Below, piece by piece: positions 40,522 to 53,600 of a DNA stretch of 64,000 bases. Source of the DNA: Dirofilaria immitis. Lineage: Eukaryota > Nematoda > Chromadorea > Rhabditida > Onchocercidae. The notes below the pieces were generated by a model. That model did no database searches. It had not been told where the DNA came from and saw only the letters and a list, made by a program, of their open reading frames with translations. Position 1 is the first letter of the stretch, and each line of letters starts with the position of its first letter. The position numbers and the translations under genes were made by a program. Location: contig JAKNDB010000013.1 of assembly GCA_024305405.1 (NCBI GenBank), positions 124,001 through 188,000 on the forward strand, given 5' to 3'.

Positions 40522-43500
40522 TTGATGTTGTGATGATATTTGGTATCACAAATACCTCTGATAACTACAATGGTACATTCTAGTAATGCTCTACTAAAAC
40601 CCGAATCATTAGTATCATGGTTGAATATGATACCTGTACCAATCGAAATTCGAGAATTTTTATATCAAGTTTATGGAATAGAACCACATACGATAGCATA
40701 TTTCAATGAACAGAATCCTAATAGGTTAAATCTTTCGAACGGCTTTCTTGGTCTTTTTTAATTCATTTAGTTGGTGTCCATGCAGTTATTTTACTTTGAT
40801 CAGTTTTTCTTTTATTTTAATCGAATTTGATCATCTCTGAAATAAAATTAAGATTAATTAAATTTTAAATGTGAAAATGGCTATCGCTTTATATACTAAA
40901 TCCAGAATAAGATTTATTATTTTACTTACTAGTATTTTGTGTACCCTGTATAATATATATTGGTCTATTAATTGATGAAATCAATGCAATTAAAAATCAT
41001 AAACGATTGGCGAGTTGCTACTTTTTCATTTATTCTTTCTTACATTCCTAGGTGCCGTAGTCAATAAATGAGTAAAACAATATGGTTAAACATTTAAGAT
41101 GATGAAGTCAATAATAATACAAGTTGTAACAGATTTACTCACTGTCATGTTTCAGGATTTATATCATCGTTCATGGAAAGCTAAACTATATCGATTTACC
41201 CGTGATTGATTCAAAATCTTCAGGAGCAATTGAAGTGATTTTTTATTGCAATTTTTGCTATTTGATCTACCTTTTGGGGCAACGTAAAGTTGATTTTCTT
41301 TAAGGATTTGATTTCGGTAATTATTTAATTAACTTTATTTATGTTAGAATTAATTTAGTGATAACAGTAATCTTCTGATGTGAGTAAATTTTCCATTAAT
41401 TGCATCTTATTCCTTTCTGACAATATATGCCTTGTTTTTTGGTTACGGTGCAAATATCCTTTCTCATAGCAGCATTATATGCATAATTTTTTCTGCGATA
41501 TTGTTTCTCTATGAAGGAAACTTTGCCAATGAAAATATTTCTCTAACTTTGATATTTCTTTCTAATAACGATATTCTTTTTTTGAGTAGCGGATGTTTTT
41601 TGGTGGTAATATCTTTTCGATAACAGCGTCTAGCAATTGTTTAGCTTATTAAAATACTACGAACGGTTATCGATCATTGTGACTTGAAAATTCCCGTTGA
41701 TACTACACAATATCACAGATATTTGCTGGTGTATGTGTAATATCATGGCGATAGGAAAATTGATCAAATGAATATGCTTTTCTTTTCGTTCTATTCACTT
41801 TTGAAATTTAACATTAAAATGGCATTAATTAGCACGAAATGATCAGGATATCCCAAAAGATCCCGAAAGCAATCTTGATAAGATGGACCGAAAGTATTTT
41901 ACTGGATATTTTGAGATCCATAATGATTTGTTATGCTTACTGCATGTTAACCAAGACTTAGGGCAGATGATTTTAGGCTAGTATTGATGGGTTTTTTCGA
42001 TCGAAATCTAAAAACTTTCAACGATGTAAATTTCAGAAACATGGGTTTGATTTATCTGGAGATAGTAAAACATCGGTAGGGTCAAGCAAATCCAACAAGT
42101 CTTGGCAAATGTTAACCGATGGAGAACGTGAACAGCTACAAAAGGTAAGCGATTTGTAATAATGTAATAAATCTTGTCTCCATTTTAGTTATAATACTAA
42201 AATTCCTCATAAGATTTCGAAATCCCTGTTTAAGAAATAAGTCATTGTTAGTGTGAATATTTCTTTGATAGAATTATAGTTAGTTACACAAAAGAGAGAA
42301 ATAGATTTTCGTGTTTTGATTGGGTGCTTTTTATTTGGAGAAAGGAAGAGAAATGGGCTTATCATCATACAAATTCAAGTTGAACAAAGATTTGTGTCAT
42401 TTAGTGAGACTTAGTGAGAAGTGCAGTTTATCAGTTGCTATTATTTAAGGGGAATGCTCAGGTCAGGGCGGAACATCAAAGGGCCATCTCATCAACTTCT
42501 TTCCTCGTCATCTTTTTTACATAGTCGTAAATCATCCTCTAATAATACTTTCCGATCATCTAAAAAGAAATTGAAAAAGGAGATGAAGACAGCTTGATTG
42601 CTAGTTGATTTTTGTTTAACGAACAATGCAAATCAAAACTGAGAAGCGTTGATTGAAAAGAAAATTCCATTCATGTTCGATACTCACGCGATAAATTGAT
42701 AACGTATTCGAATTATCGGTTTACTTCAAATTTCCGATAAAATCGATGGCGTACTATTTATGTAGTTGGTAAAGCCATTTTTCGGAAAGGTTGAAGTAAT
42801 AAATGATCGTATTTAGAAATGTCGATAGAATTGCAATGAAACGAATCACAACAATAATTGGTTGATAGAAATGAGCTTAGTAAAGACTTGTGATAGTGGT
42901 ATGATAGTGTATTCTTCTATTAAGCTTCTGTTCAGATGTATCTAATATTTGTTGAAATATAAAACACTAGGGAATTAGAAAACATATTTTTATGCAAAAT
43001 TATATGAAATACCTAATAGAGGTCATAATGCCGATATCTTCTGGTTAAATTACCGTCAGTGGAGTATTGTTGTCATCAGTGGTTGGTCATTTTGTAAAGA
43101 ACTAATTACATTAGAAGATTAATACCTGTTATCTTGAATGACCTAATTAAATGCTAACTTTCTGCTGTTGTATTTTGGGTTCGAAGATTGCCGCACCATT
43201 AATGGCAGTTGCTTGTTTTCCCATTTCTATTCTAGAACGTCGTAAGAAGAAAGCATATAAAACTTCATTATGTAGAGCATTTCGAGAAACTAATAAATGT
43301 GAAAACGGAGAAGCATGCGGTTTTGCTCATGGTGAAAAAGAACTTCGTCTTCCACCCAAGGTATAAGAAATTTATTGAACCTTTATGGTCGATTGTCACA
43401 TAAACTCAGTGCCTAAAAGTGAAAATGTTTTAATTATGCGGAACATTTTGATAGACTACAGGAAGTTTTGCGATAATGTTCGCATATTTAGCTAGAATAT

Positions 43501-44990
43501 TTTTAGTTTCCGTTGTCGCAGAAATACCGAAAATTTTATGATAGGCAATAGAGAATTTGCAATACCTTAATGTCGCGGTTTTTTCAAATAATGTCATAAG
43601 ATACTATTAGGCACCAGAGCTACAATACGCTTATGCTGCTTGAGATTTTTATTTTACAGGTCCATCCGAAATACAAAACTCAGCTGTGTAACAAGTTTAC
43701 CATGTGGAATTATTGCCCGTACGGCGCCCGTTGTCAGTTTATCCATCAACGTTTTCACCAAAATATGGAATTTATTAACATGGTGCGTCATTTTTTCCAT
43801 TTTCTTTATGTATTTGACCATAATTTTGATTTTGCATACGGTAAATATAAGTGAATTACGAAATGAATCTGTCAACTAATCATTTGCTCATTTCGCTTAA
43901 TAAATACATTCCATCAACTGATCTTTATTTACCTGTCATTCTGATAAACTTACGCTGAAGTTGCAGATGAATGCGGAAGATTCAGATCCAAATACGGATA
44001 GACTTAGTGTGGAACGAGTGGATAAAAGGTGGTTATCAGTCTTTAAAATTTTTCAAAAGTTTGTCTTAAGATTAGTGTTTTAAGATTCTGTCTTAAGATC
44101 AGAATAACACTTCCGATCTATCACATACACATATGTAATTCTCTTTTTCAGTATCAGATATATGAACCCGCCGGTTGCCTTGGGGAAGCATCTTTATTAT
44201 CCTTTAGAAAACACCGATTTTCGTGGAGCAGAAAATATGGGATATTCCATAGAGGTACTCGTTTTTCATGATACAGTATGTTTAGGAGAATTTTGATTGA
44301 TAATTCGATATTGTAATGTATGTACCACATGTTTCCTCCGATGGGTTTATCACCAGATAATTGAAATCATGTAATTAAAGAGGCTTTGTGCAAATGAATT
44401 GGTAAATATTCGGCCGTGTAATACTGCGAATTATGTACTATTGTTTATTAGTCATACTCAAAGGCATGATGATAAGCTTCATTTTTAGATGGCAACTAAT
44501 CAAAGCATTGAAAATGCTGCCCATGGAGATCGTTCACGTGATAACACTGATCCGGTTGCGCGCAACACTAATTTGGGTCAGCTCAGTTTGGTTGATAATA
44601 ATATTCTCGAGCGGCTTAATGGCCGGTTTAACAATATGTTAGTTTGTGCAGGAATCTTTCTTGAAGCTTATACAATTTAGTTTTTATCTCTACTAGCAGG
44701 TAGGTTAAGCTACTTTTTCTGTAGAAGATATTTCCCACTACTTTTTAATAATATGCCATGGAAAAATACTGTCGTTCAAAATAAGTAATTTCGATTGCTC
44801 TCATTTATCGTAGGCGTCATAAGAAAGCAGAATTCATACTTGTAATTTAGATGTAAAATAGAAACAAAAATTTTATAGGAAAATGATGAATAATGGTTAT
44901 GTATTTCCGCAGTCGTATTTTGCAAAAAGTGGTTCGAGTAGTAGTAATTATCAGCTTATCCCGGATGTTCAAAGTTCAACAATTTTCTAA
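40522..44990 (+). CDS. CCCH tandem zinc finger protein, copy B (paralogue of copy A)
   Basis: Exons are 40570-40724 (5' end at acceptor CTTCCAG, 40522), 41156-41288, 42037-42144, 43236-43360, 43660-43782, 43967-44028, 44152-44254, 44489-44637 and 44879-44990. The fingers are YKTSLCRAFRETNKCENGEA then CGFAH, and [20 protein letters not shown] then CQFIH, again C-X8-C-X5-C-X3-H with a 19-residue linker. The first-finger exon is 125 bp in both copies. The exon at 42037 corresponds to two exons of copy A. The protein would be 356 residues and ends YQLIPDVQSSTIF. One base is missing: exon 42037-42144 ends in phase 0 but the finger exon needs phase 1. An A5 run instead of A4 at 42140-42143 restores a reading like copy A. 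The C-terminal part is unrelated to copy A by eye. A TGA and a short upstream open frame precede the chosen ATG. The role is expected to be mRNA 3' UTR binding. Confidence 0.83.
42467..42526 (+). other. Possible 60-nt cassette exon in copy B
   Basis: The block follows acceptor GGTCAG and ends at donor GTAAAT. It enters and leaves in phase 1, the same phase as the finger exon at 43236 and as the upstream exon after the A-run correction. It would add 20 residues rich in Ser and Leu (RNIKGPSHQLLSSSSFLHS). The polypyrimidine tract before it is poor. It could be chance, because the same frame stays open to a TGA at about 42595. Confidence 0.3.
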
Positions 44991-47628
44991 TCCATTTTGT
45001 AAAATACCATTAGATATGAATGTTTTTTTTCTTTTGGATAATATTTTTCGCTTCGTATCGTATTTATTGCATCACTATCATTATTATTGATTTCACAAAA
45101 TTACGCTGTATTATATGAATATGAGAAAATTCAGTAATTTATTTTATTGTTTCGTTTTGCTAAGAAGTTTCTTTTTATTTTTACATGTTACATTGGTTGA
45201 AATTGTATGTTGAGAATTAAAATATGAGTGTTTTATTATTTAGTTCTTTTCTTTATTTGGTATTCATAAAATAAAAAAAAAAGTTTTCATTAGAATTTAT
45301 GAGTCCATGAATTCATTTATAAAGTGAAAACAAATTGTACTGAGAAACTTCTTCTGAGTTACGTGTTATAGATTCTTTTATGAAATGCTTACACGTATAT
45401 TAGTTTTTGGGAATCATTTCTGAATTTACGTTGCAGCGTATATTTTCTTTAGTTATGACTTTAAATTTCATGGAGGTAATTCTTACATATAGTAAATAAT
45501 AAAGTAATTTTGAATATGTATAATTAATGAACCATTGTTTCGTATTTTGTGTTAATCTGAATAAAAGTGATAAATTTTTAGTGGTAGAAATGATTCTGCA
45601 TTTGATTTATCTAAAATTTCAAAAAGAAGTAATTGTTTATAAAATAATCATGCGGTATCAATGCAACATATATGTTAGATAGGTGTTGATGAAATCATTT
45701 CATTATATATATATATATATATATATGAATCAACAATATCAATGCAATTTACTCATACTGCTAATATCGTCTTAATTTTGATGATCTGAACAAACTGATG
45801 TGAGAACAATTCATGCTACTATTAATATCTTCCTCGTTATATCCACGACTCGAGCGATTCCATTACTCAATGTATAAATATTTCGGAAAGTCCCACTGTA
45901 GCTTAAGTGTTTTTTTCTGCGTCAACAATTCATTTAGACTACATTTATATTACTATGATTCATTTAAACTACTTTTTAATGCAATCTGGAGACGCAGAAT
46001 GCAGGATGAGATGTTTTATGCGTGAAGTTGTTCGCAAGAGAACTTTAAGAAAAATAATCACCACGAAACTTCTGTCTTTCTTACTGCATACCTATATAAG
46101 TTTTAGAACGTTGCGAAACATAAAGTCTAGAAAAACCAACCTCAAACTTATGTAATTAAACCTTTAACACGACGATGAACTCAACGATTAAAATTTTGAT
46201 AAAATAAATTAGTAACGGTAACAATACGAAAAAGAGGCTCAATATGATCTTTGATATTGTCTAACTAACTAACGATATTTTCGAAAATGATTTCTCATTT
46301 CTAAGATAACAAGAATCACCGCTTTTATTTACGAGCACGTAAATATGATTACTAATATGGATCGATTTACAACATCTTGACTTATGAATTAACACATATC
46401 TCTGACACAACATTCATTTACGAATTCTTATATTTTCTTTTATCGAGAAATCTTTTGGCGTTTATTCGCGATATGTAGACGAAATTGCATGTTATTATGC
46501 AGTGCATAATAATCCAGAATACGCAATATTTACAATGTATTATTATCCAAATTAATAATAAATTCTGAAATACTTGGACGGCATATTCTTGTAATTTATA
46601 TTGCTAGAACTATGAATTTCCTTTTGATCCACTGCATATTTATCATCTCAGTTATATATCATTTCAATTTGCCTAATATATTACATTCATAAATACACCA
46701 AATTTGAAAACAATGTTAAAGTTTCAGCAAGAATTTGTAAATATCAATAAAAGAATTAATAAAATTAGTTCGGCAAACATTAATCAATAATATCAATTGC
46801 CAGAGATGTTTTTAAAGAGATGTATTGCTGCGATTTTTTGCTTTTCAGTAATTTGGCTTCAATTAGAAAATACGGAAAAATTGCGTAAATTGTTTTAAAT
46901 AATTCAATACAGTAGTTCAAAAACATTTTTTTTTTTTTTTTGGTATAAAGGATTAAACTTAAATAATGCGTAAACGTTGACCGAATAATCTCCCCATTTC
47001 TTATTATTATTATACGTGGGTTGCTATTTCTATTATACATAAGACTGTACTCCTACCCAAACAAGCATTTATATGTACAGTTCTTGACGATTTATATAAT
47101 TGAAGCTAACAGAAGTGACCAAGTTATTCTTGCATCAAATTTTTGACTAAAATTTCAGCCTTTCCAACTTTAAATTTCATTTTATTTCGTTTGAAGAATA
47201 TTAATTGTTTTTGGAATTTCGTGTCATGAAAGAGATATTGATACTTCATTACAAGCGTGTAAATGCGTGCCTTTTTTTTTTTTTGAAAATTTAATTAATT
47301 TCTCATAAATTTCATAGCGATTTATCATTTCATGTTGTAAATATTAATTTTTCTTTTGTAAAAAAATTCTCATTCCATAACTTTGTTTCACGATATAATA
47401 CAGCCGATCTCCATTAGGGATAACTTGCTATGCGTATGATACAAATGAAACGTATCATATTTTACTAATAATAAATGCAAAGTCATCATAATTCAATACT
47501 AATTTATTTAGAAAAGTATTTGTTAGAAAAATTTTTTCTAAAGATTAAATCCTTTGTGAGAGATTTGTGAGAGACAAATAATTCCATTCTTTATAACTGT
47601 GTCTGTTAAATTTAAATATTTTTTTCAG
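44991..47628. other. Intergenic region downstream of copy B
   Basis: AT-rich sequence with an AT dinucleotide run at 45706-45726 and a T run near 46926. Several open frames of 60-86 codons exist on both strands, but none has a motif, favourable composition or splice context. The first few hundred bases are presumably the 3' UTR of copy B. Confidence 0.5.
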
Positions 47629-50600
47629 AAATTGCGAAAAAGAATGTTTACCAAAATGTATTTCATTTGTACTTCCATTTTCATCTTTCAATTTTGCAAT
47701 ATTCAAACGGTAAGTTAATTAAAATTCATAGAAAAGAATAAAGTGTCACTGGAATATTTTGAAGATTTTAAAATTTTAACAGAATATGAGATGGACAATA
47801 TCAGATAATTTGAGGAAGCACAACCACAAGTGAGAGAGCCGTTCGATTTATTTAACCTGGATGAGGTACAAGAAGTACCGTTGGACTTATCGGTAATGGA
47901 AGTGAATGAGAAAGAAACAGAATCATTTGATTTATCAGTGATGAAAATGAATGAAGCACAAACAGAATTGTTAGATTTATCAATTCCAGAAATGAATATA
48001 AAAGTAGCAGAGGATCATTGTATCATATTACTATCAATTCAAAAAGCAAAAATGACTCAACGAAATTAAATAAAGTAATGAATGATGAACAGAGAGAATT
48101 ACCGAATTTACCGACTGAAGAAGCGGATAAAGAAGAAAAAAGAAAACGGAAAAGAAAGAGACAGAAAAAGAAGTGTGATGTCTGCGGAAGAGAATTGGTA
48201 GGCAGTTTGAAAAACCATATGCGAATTCATACCAAAGAAAAGCTGTACAGCTGTTCGGTATATGAGAGAAATTTTGCTGTAAAAGGGACTTTGACAAGGC
48301 ATATGCGAATTCATACCGAAGAGAAGCCATACAGTTGTTTGAGATGTGGGAAGAATTTTACTCGTAAATATATTTTAGAGGGCATAAGCAGCTACATACC
48401 GGTGAGAGTTCATGCATTTGTTCGATTTGCAGGAAAGGTTTTGCGCTATTATCGAACTTCAAAGTCCATATGCGAATTCATAGCGGCGAGAGGTCCTACA
48501 AATGTTTGCAGTGTGAGGATAGTTTTATTCAAAAAGGAATTTAAAATATCATATGCGAACTCATAGTCGTAAGAAGCCATGAGAATGCTCACTATATAGA
48601 GAAGGTTTTACTCTAAAAGTTAGTTTAAAGGACCATATAATGACTCATTTCAAAAAAATCATCTTCAACTGTTCTATATGCGGCAATAGTTTTAAATCAA
48701 GCAATGGTATGAAATTTCACATGAATAAATTTCATAATAAACAAAGAAATAATTAAAAGATTTGAAAAAGTTATTGTTTCACAATTATCTATGCATTCCA
48801 TCAATTGAATTCCTTGCCTCTGGTCAATTATTTATTCTTTATTTTATTTCTTCTCTTACTTTATTTATAATAAATTTTTGCTGATATTGCTATTGTTTGC
48901 TTATTCATCTGTTATTCCTTTGTTGCTTGACATTTGTTTTTTTCCATTTTCTTATTATTTCCTTAATTCAATAAATGAAATTCCCTCTCTCAAGTCTGAC
49001 ATGCGTATTTACTTCACAGTCTTTACACCACACCTATGCTCATCCAATAAAGCATGAATAATATGCAAACTCATACAATAAGCAGGATATGCAAGTTTTA
49101 CTGTTATTAAATTATTGACAAAATGGGCATAGCTAAAATTGTGTTAATAATTCCCTTGTTCTGGATGTTGCTGGGCATATATTATATGTGCGAATTTACT
49201 GTGCCACGTAAAACGTCAACTAAAATTATCATCCATTTTGTCTGTAAGCTTTAAAAAGAGCTCCATTTCACACACACTAACAAAGGCGTTGCAGTCACAG
49301 AAATGCCACAGAATGCATTTTTGAAACTTCTGATCATCGAAATGGCGTTATTGACAAGATATTTCGGAACGGATCTTTTGATTTGGTGATTCAGAGAATA
49401 TTTCCTTTGTAGTGATTTAACAATATTATCACAGAAAAAATCAATACATTATCACAGAAAAAATATTCTCATCTGGATAATATTTGATGAATGATAATTT
49501 AGAAAACACTGTTCGTTATCAAAATTATTATCATCAAATGAATTGTTTATTACATGAAAATTAATAAATCCTGTCAAATTCTAATAGATAAAAAGAAAAG
49601 CAAATTATCCACTGAGATAGATATTTAGACGAAAATATGGATAGCAATATTTCAAATGATTTTGCATGTTAAATGGTTGTTTCACGTGAATACTGATAAT
49701 CCATGAAATTAAACGGCAAAAAACATAGAGTATATCAAGGCTGTATCGACTCCGCCAAGAAGAAACGAAGAGGAGGAAAAATTTGCACAGATAACCGACG
49801 AAGACAAATGTATTTTTAATTTAATAAGTGATGATAGAGAGGCTAAAATAGCTCTTTCTATGTATAGAATGATATCGAGTTAGCGCTTCAGCGACTAAGC
49901 CAAAAACGAACCAAAAGAAGCATCCAAATTAGCTTTTTATACAATAGTAAATTTACCTCAATTATCACTACCGACATACAGTGGTAGATGCGAGGTTATG
50001 GAGAGAATTTTAGAGCACTTTTGATGCTGCAGTACATCCCCAAAGAATACCAGATATTCAAAAGTTGAATTATTTAATGTCATGTTTAAAAGCGATGCTT
50101 TACAAGCTGTAAGAGGGTGAGATACTGCTCCAGACAACATTATACGGAAAGTTTTGATAGAAAATTTTGGAAACCCATTTACTATTAAGAAATAGCTCTA
50201 TAGCAAATTATATTCTGTCAAGAAAAATGATAGAGATGAAAACTAACTGTCGAAACAGTCGAAAGGGCACTTAGACAGTTGAAGAAAACAGTTGATAGAC
50301 TAGAACAGACGAACATTGAGATTTTTACTGAAAGCAGATTGCCTGTTTAGATACTGGAGAAAATATATATCAAAAAAAGGAGTAACAAAAATAATGGTCG
50401 GTCAATAAACTCCGAAGTTCCTAGGAAAACCAGTCATTAGAGATGAAGAAGTGACTAGCAATCAAACTTTTATCAACATCGCCAAACACAGGATAGAATG
50501 CTTGAGAAAAATCGAAGCATGTTTAAATTGTCTGTAATGAGGCCATATAGCAAAAAATTGCCGAAACCCAAAGAAATTATGTTTCTCCAGCAACGGAATC

Positions 50601-53600
50601 ATAACTTATCGCTGTTGTTACCCACCGCAAACAGATCAAATCAGAAAAGTTAAACGAGAGGAAAATGGAGACAGTAACAAACAGCACAATAGTTGATCAA
50701 AGACGACCAGAGAGTAAAAGAATTTTACTTTTGTGCAAAGAAATTGGTGTCGTGAATCCAAAAGATCGTAAAATTCAGATGAAAGTACTAGCATTATTCG
50801 ACATAGGTTCGCAGTTATCGTTTATCTATACGAAATTGGCTAATCGACTAAAACTTCAACGAAGAGAAAATGAGGAATCAGGATTTTTCTTACTCCAAAC
50901 AAGGTTAGATCCGATGCTAGCTGGAAATGATTATATAGATAATGCTCGCAACAAGAATTTAATATTAGTTGAGACAGCCATAATTCGACCAAATGAAAAT
51001 GATGACGAGCAAGTTCTCCAGCAATTTAAAAGAAGTGTAAGAAATAAAACAGAAGATGTCAAGATAATTGGCCTTGGAAGGATAAATCGAAAAATAAATT
51101 AAAAATCATTAGGGACTGTGCTTCGATCATTTTAAAACGTTGATGGAAAGACTCCAAGAAATAAGGAGATACTTCAATGATATGACGCAACAATAAAAAA
51201 CTAGCTGAAGTCAGGAGTAATAGAACAAATTTATCCAGACATGTATCGAGAAGGTATACTTCACTATTTACTTCATCATGAGGCTATTTCTCCTCATAAA
51301 CTATAACAAAACTTCGAATAGTCCACATTCTTCTGCACATCTCAAAGGAACGAAAAGTTTAGATGAAGTTTTATATCGAGGACCTGTAATATTTCCCGAT
51401 TTATTAGGAATACTATTACGCTTTCGAATGATGAGAAATATAATTGGAACTGATGTAGAAAAGGCATTCTTGCAATTGGAACTGCATCCATCTGACAGGA
51501 ATTGTATCAGATTTCTTTGGTTAAAAACATTCAATGTGTAGTGACCGAAGAGAATCTGAAATGTTATCGATTCAGAAGAGTTCCTTTTGAAATGATATCG
51601 TTACCGTTTCTACTATCTGACTCACTCAATCATCACGTAGAAACCATCAGAAGCCAAGTAGCGTTGAAAATCAGAAGAAAATAAGAGAAGCAATGGCAAA
51701 ATATCAGAAGTAAAAGCCATCTTCAAGAATGCAGCAATGAATATTAATATATTGTTTTTTTTCCCAACAACTAAAAAACTTCAATAAAGCAATAGCCAAC
51801 AAAATAGAATAGAGGAACCGTCAATAAAAATTCCTGGCATCACCTGGATAAACGATGAAGACATAATCAGTACCAAACGGAACATTTTACAATTTGTTGC
51901 CTCTCAATATGAACCTTTGGCATTTCTGGTCCCTACGATGATTCAATTCAAATTAAATTTCTTCAAAATTTGTGAGGAAAAATAAACCTTGGGATCAAAC
52001 CCTTGATAAAGATGATAAGGAAACATAGAAATCCCTTATAACAGAATGGCCAAAAGATGTTGTAGCAAAGACTTTCTCAAAGTAACAACAACTGAAATCA
52101 TTTGCACAATGTTTTCAAAATTTTATGAATTTCATAAAAAATGAAACAGAAATTTGCCGACTATTTCGTTGTCTTTTTTTCTAATTATTTAATTACTTCT
52201 ATAGGTCCAATCTGTCCCAATATCCCATTCGATTTTACTAAAAAATCATTAAAAAAATCCCATAAACAATTTGATTCCAGCAGTTAATCTATTTTTCCTT
52301 TTCTATTTCTTAGTTTTTGCTCTTAATTTCCTTAATTTTGCGGATTTGAAATAAAGAATTTAAAATTGAAGTTTCAGATTAAATATTCAGTTGCTGTGCA
52401 TATTTTCTTGATTTAGACATTGAATGATTGATTGATTATTCATGTTTTCTTCGAACTTTTTCAAGTAATTCTAAACCTAAATTTTTGATTAATCTTTTGA
52501 AAATTAATGAAGGATCTTATAAAATGCATTCTTCAGCTATAACTAATTTAAATGATATCGAAATCAAATTTAGAAAACAAAATTATTAATAACTCCATGT
52601 AAACTTGAAATAAATGTAATTCAGATGCCCACAAGTAGCGAAATAGTTTACGTTACACGTAATCCGTTTCATTTGTTGTGGACAAAAAATGACTTTTCCG
52701 TTTTTGTTTAATTTTTTTCATTTCTTTTCCTAAGACTGTGATACATAAATCTGAAATGTTATGAAGTAAGTGAGAATAAAAAGTTGCGGGGTGGATTTTT
52801 CTACATAATAATTGTGCTTTCATGTCTTTTCTTTAATGTATATGTTTTTCAACTTCCCGATATCTATAAATGGAATTATATATTCTGATTTAATTTCAGG
52901 CTATTATTTATATGCTATTTTCTAATGCTGACTTTGTGCAGTTTTCTTCTTATTAAATTATATTTTCCTAGTTAAATGATTATTAATAACTGCTTATTAT
53001 ATTTCAGGCCGCTATTCAAAACGGATTAGAAAACAGTTCCATCCATTCACCATTCCATTATTACGAATTTCAAGACAATTTTCACTCGAAAATTACTGTC
53101 GCGAATTACCGACACCCCAATTGTTTCACAAAATCTAAGAGGAAAGCAGAAAGGTATCAATAAAATCGATTTGTAGAATTTCAAGGAAAAAAATAAGCGA
53201 AGAGCAATATAAAATGGGAATCAATTTCGAAATTGTATGAAAATAATAAAATTGTTTGACATGAACTTTTGATAAAAGAAAATTGTTGAAAATTTATTTT
53301 TGTTGCTTTTTACATATTTTTTTCCGATTTTATTGCTTAATCATTTCGCAGCTTGAGAGTACTTCTAATGTTTTAAAATTTTTCCTGTGAAACTAACCTA
53401 TTGGTAAGATCTTTTAGCGGCAAAAAGAAGTTGAACTGAATAGTTGTAAAATCGTGAGCGATCATCTTAATCGATTTATTAATCATAACTTTCGATGATT
53501 CCACATATCCACATTATTAAAATTGATTTTCTTCCGACTTATATTAGTCTTTCTGAGTTTTAGATACGAATGAAAAAGTCAACGCAGAAGCAATTGATTG

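Noticed and set aside
45813..46155. Overlapping 70- and 82-codon frames downstream of copy B
   Set aside because: Composition is random-like, with no splice context or motif.
51301..51534. Minus-strand frame over the reverse transcriptase block
   Set aside because: It is the shadow of the plus-strand Pao reverse transcriptase.
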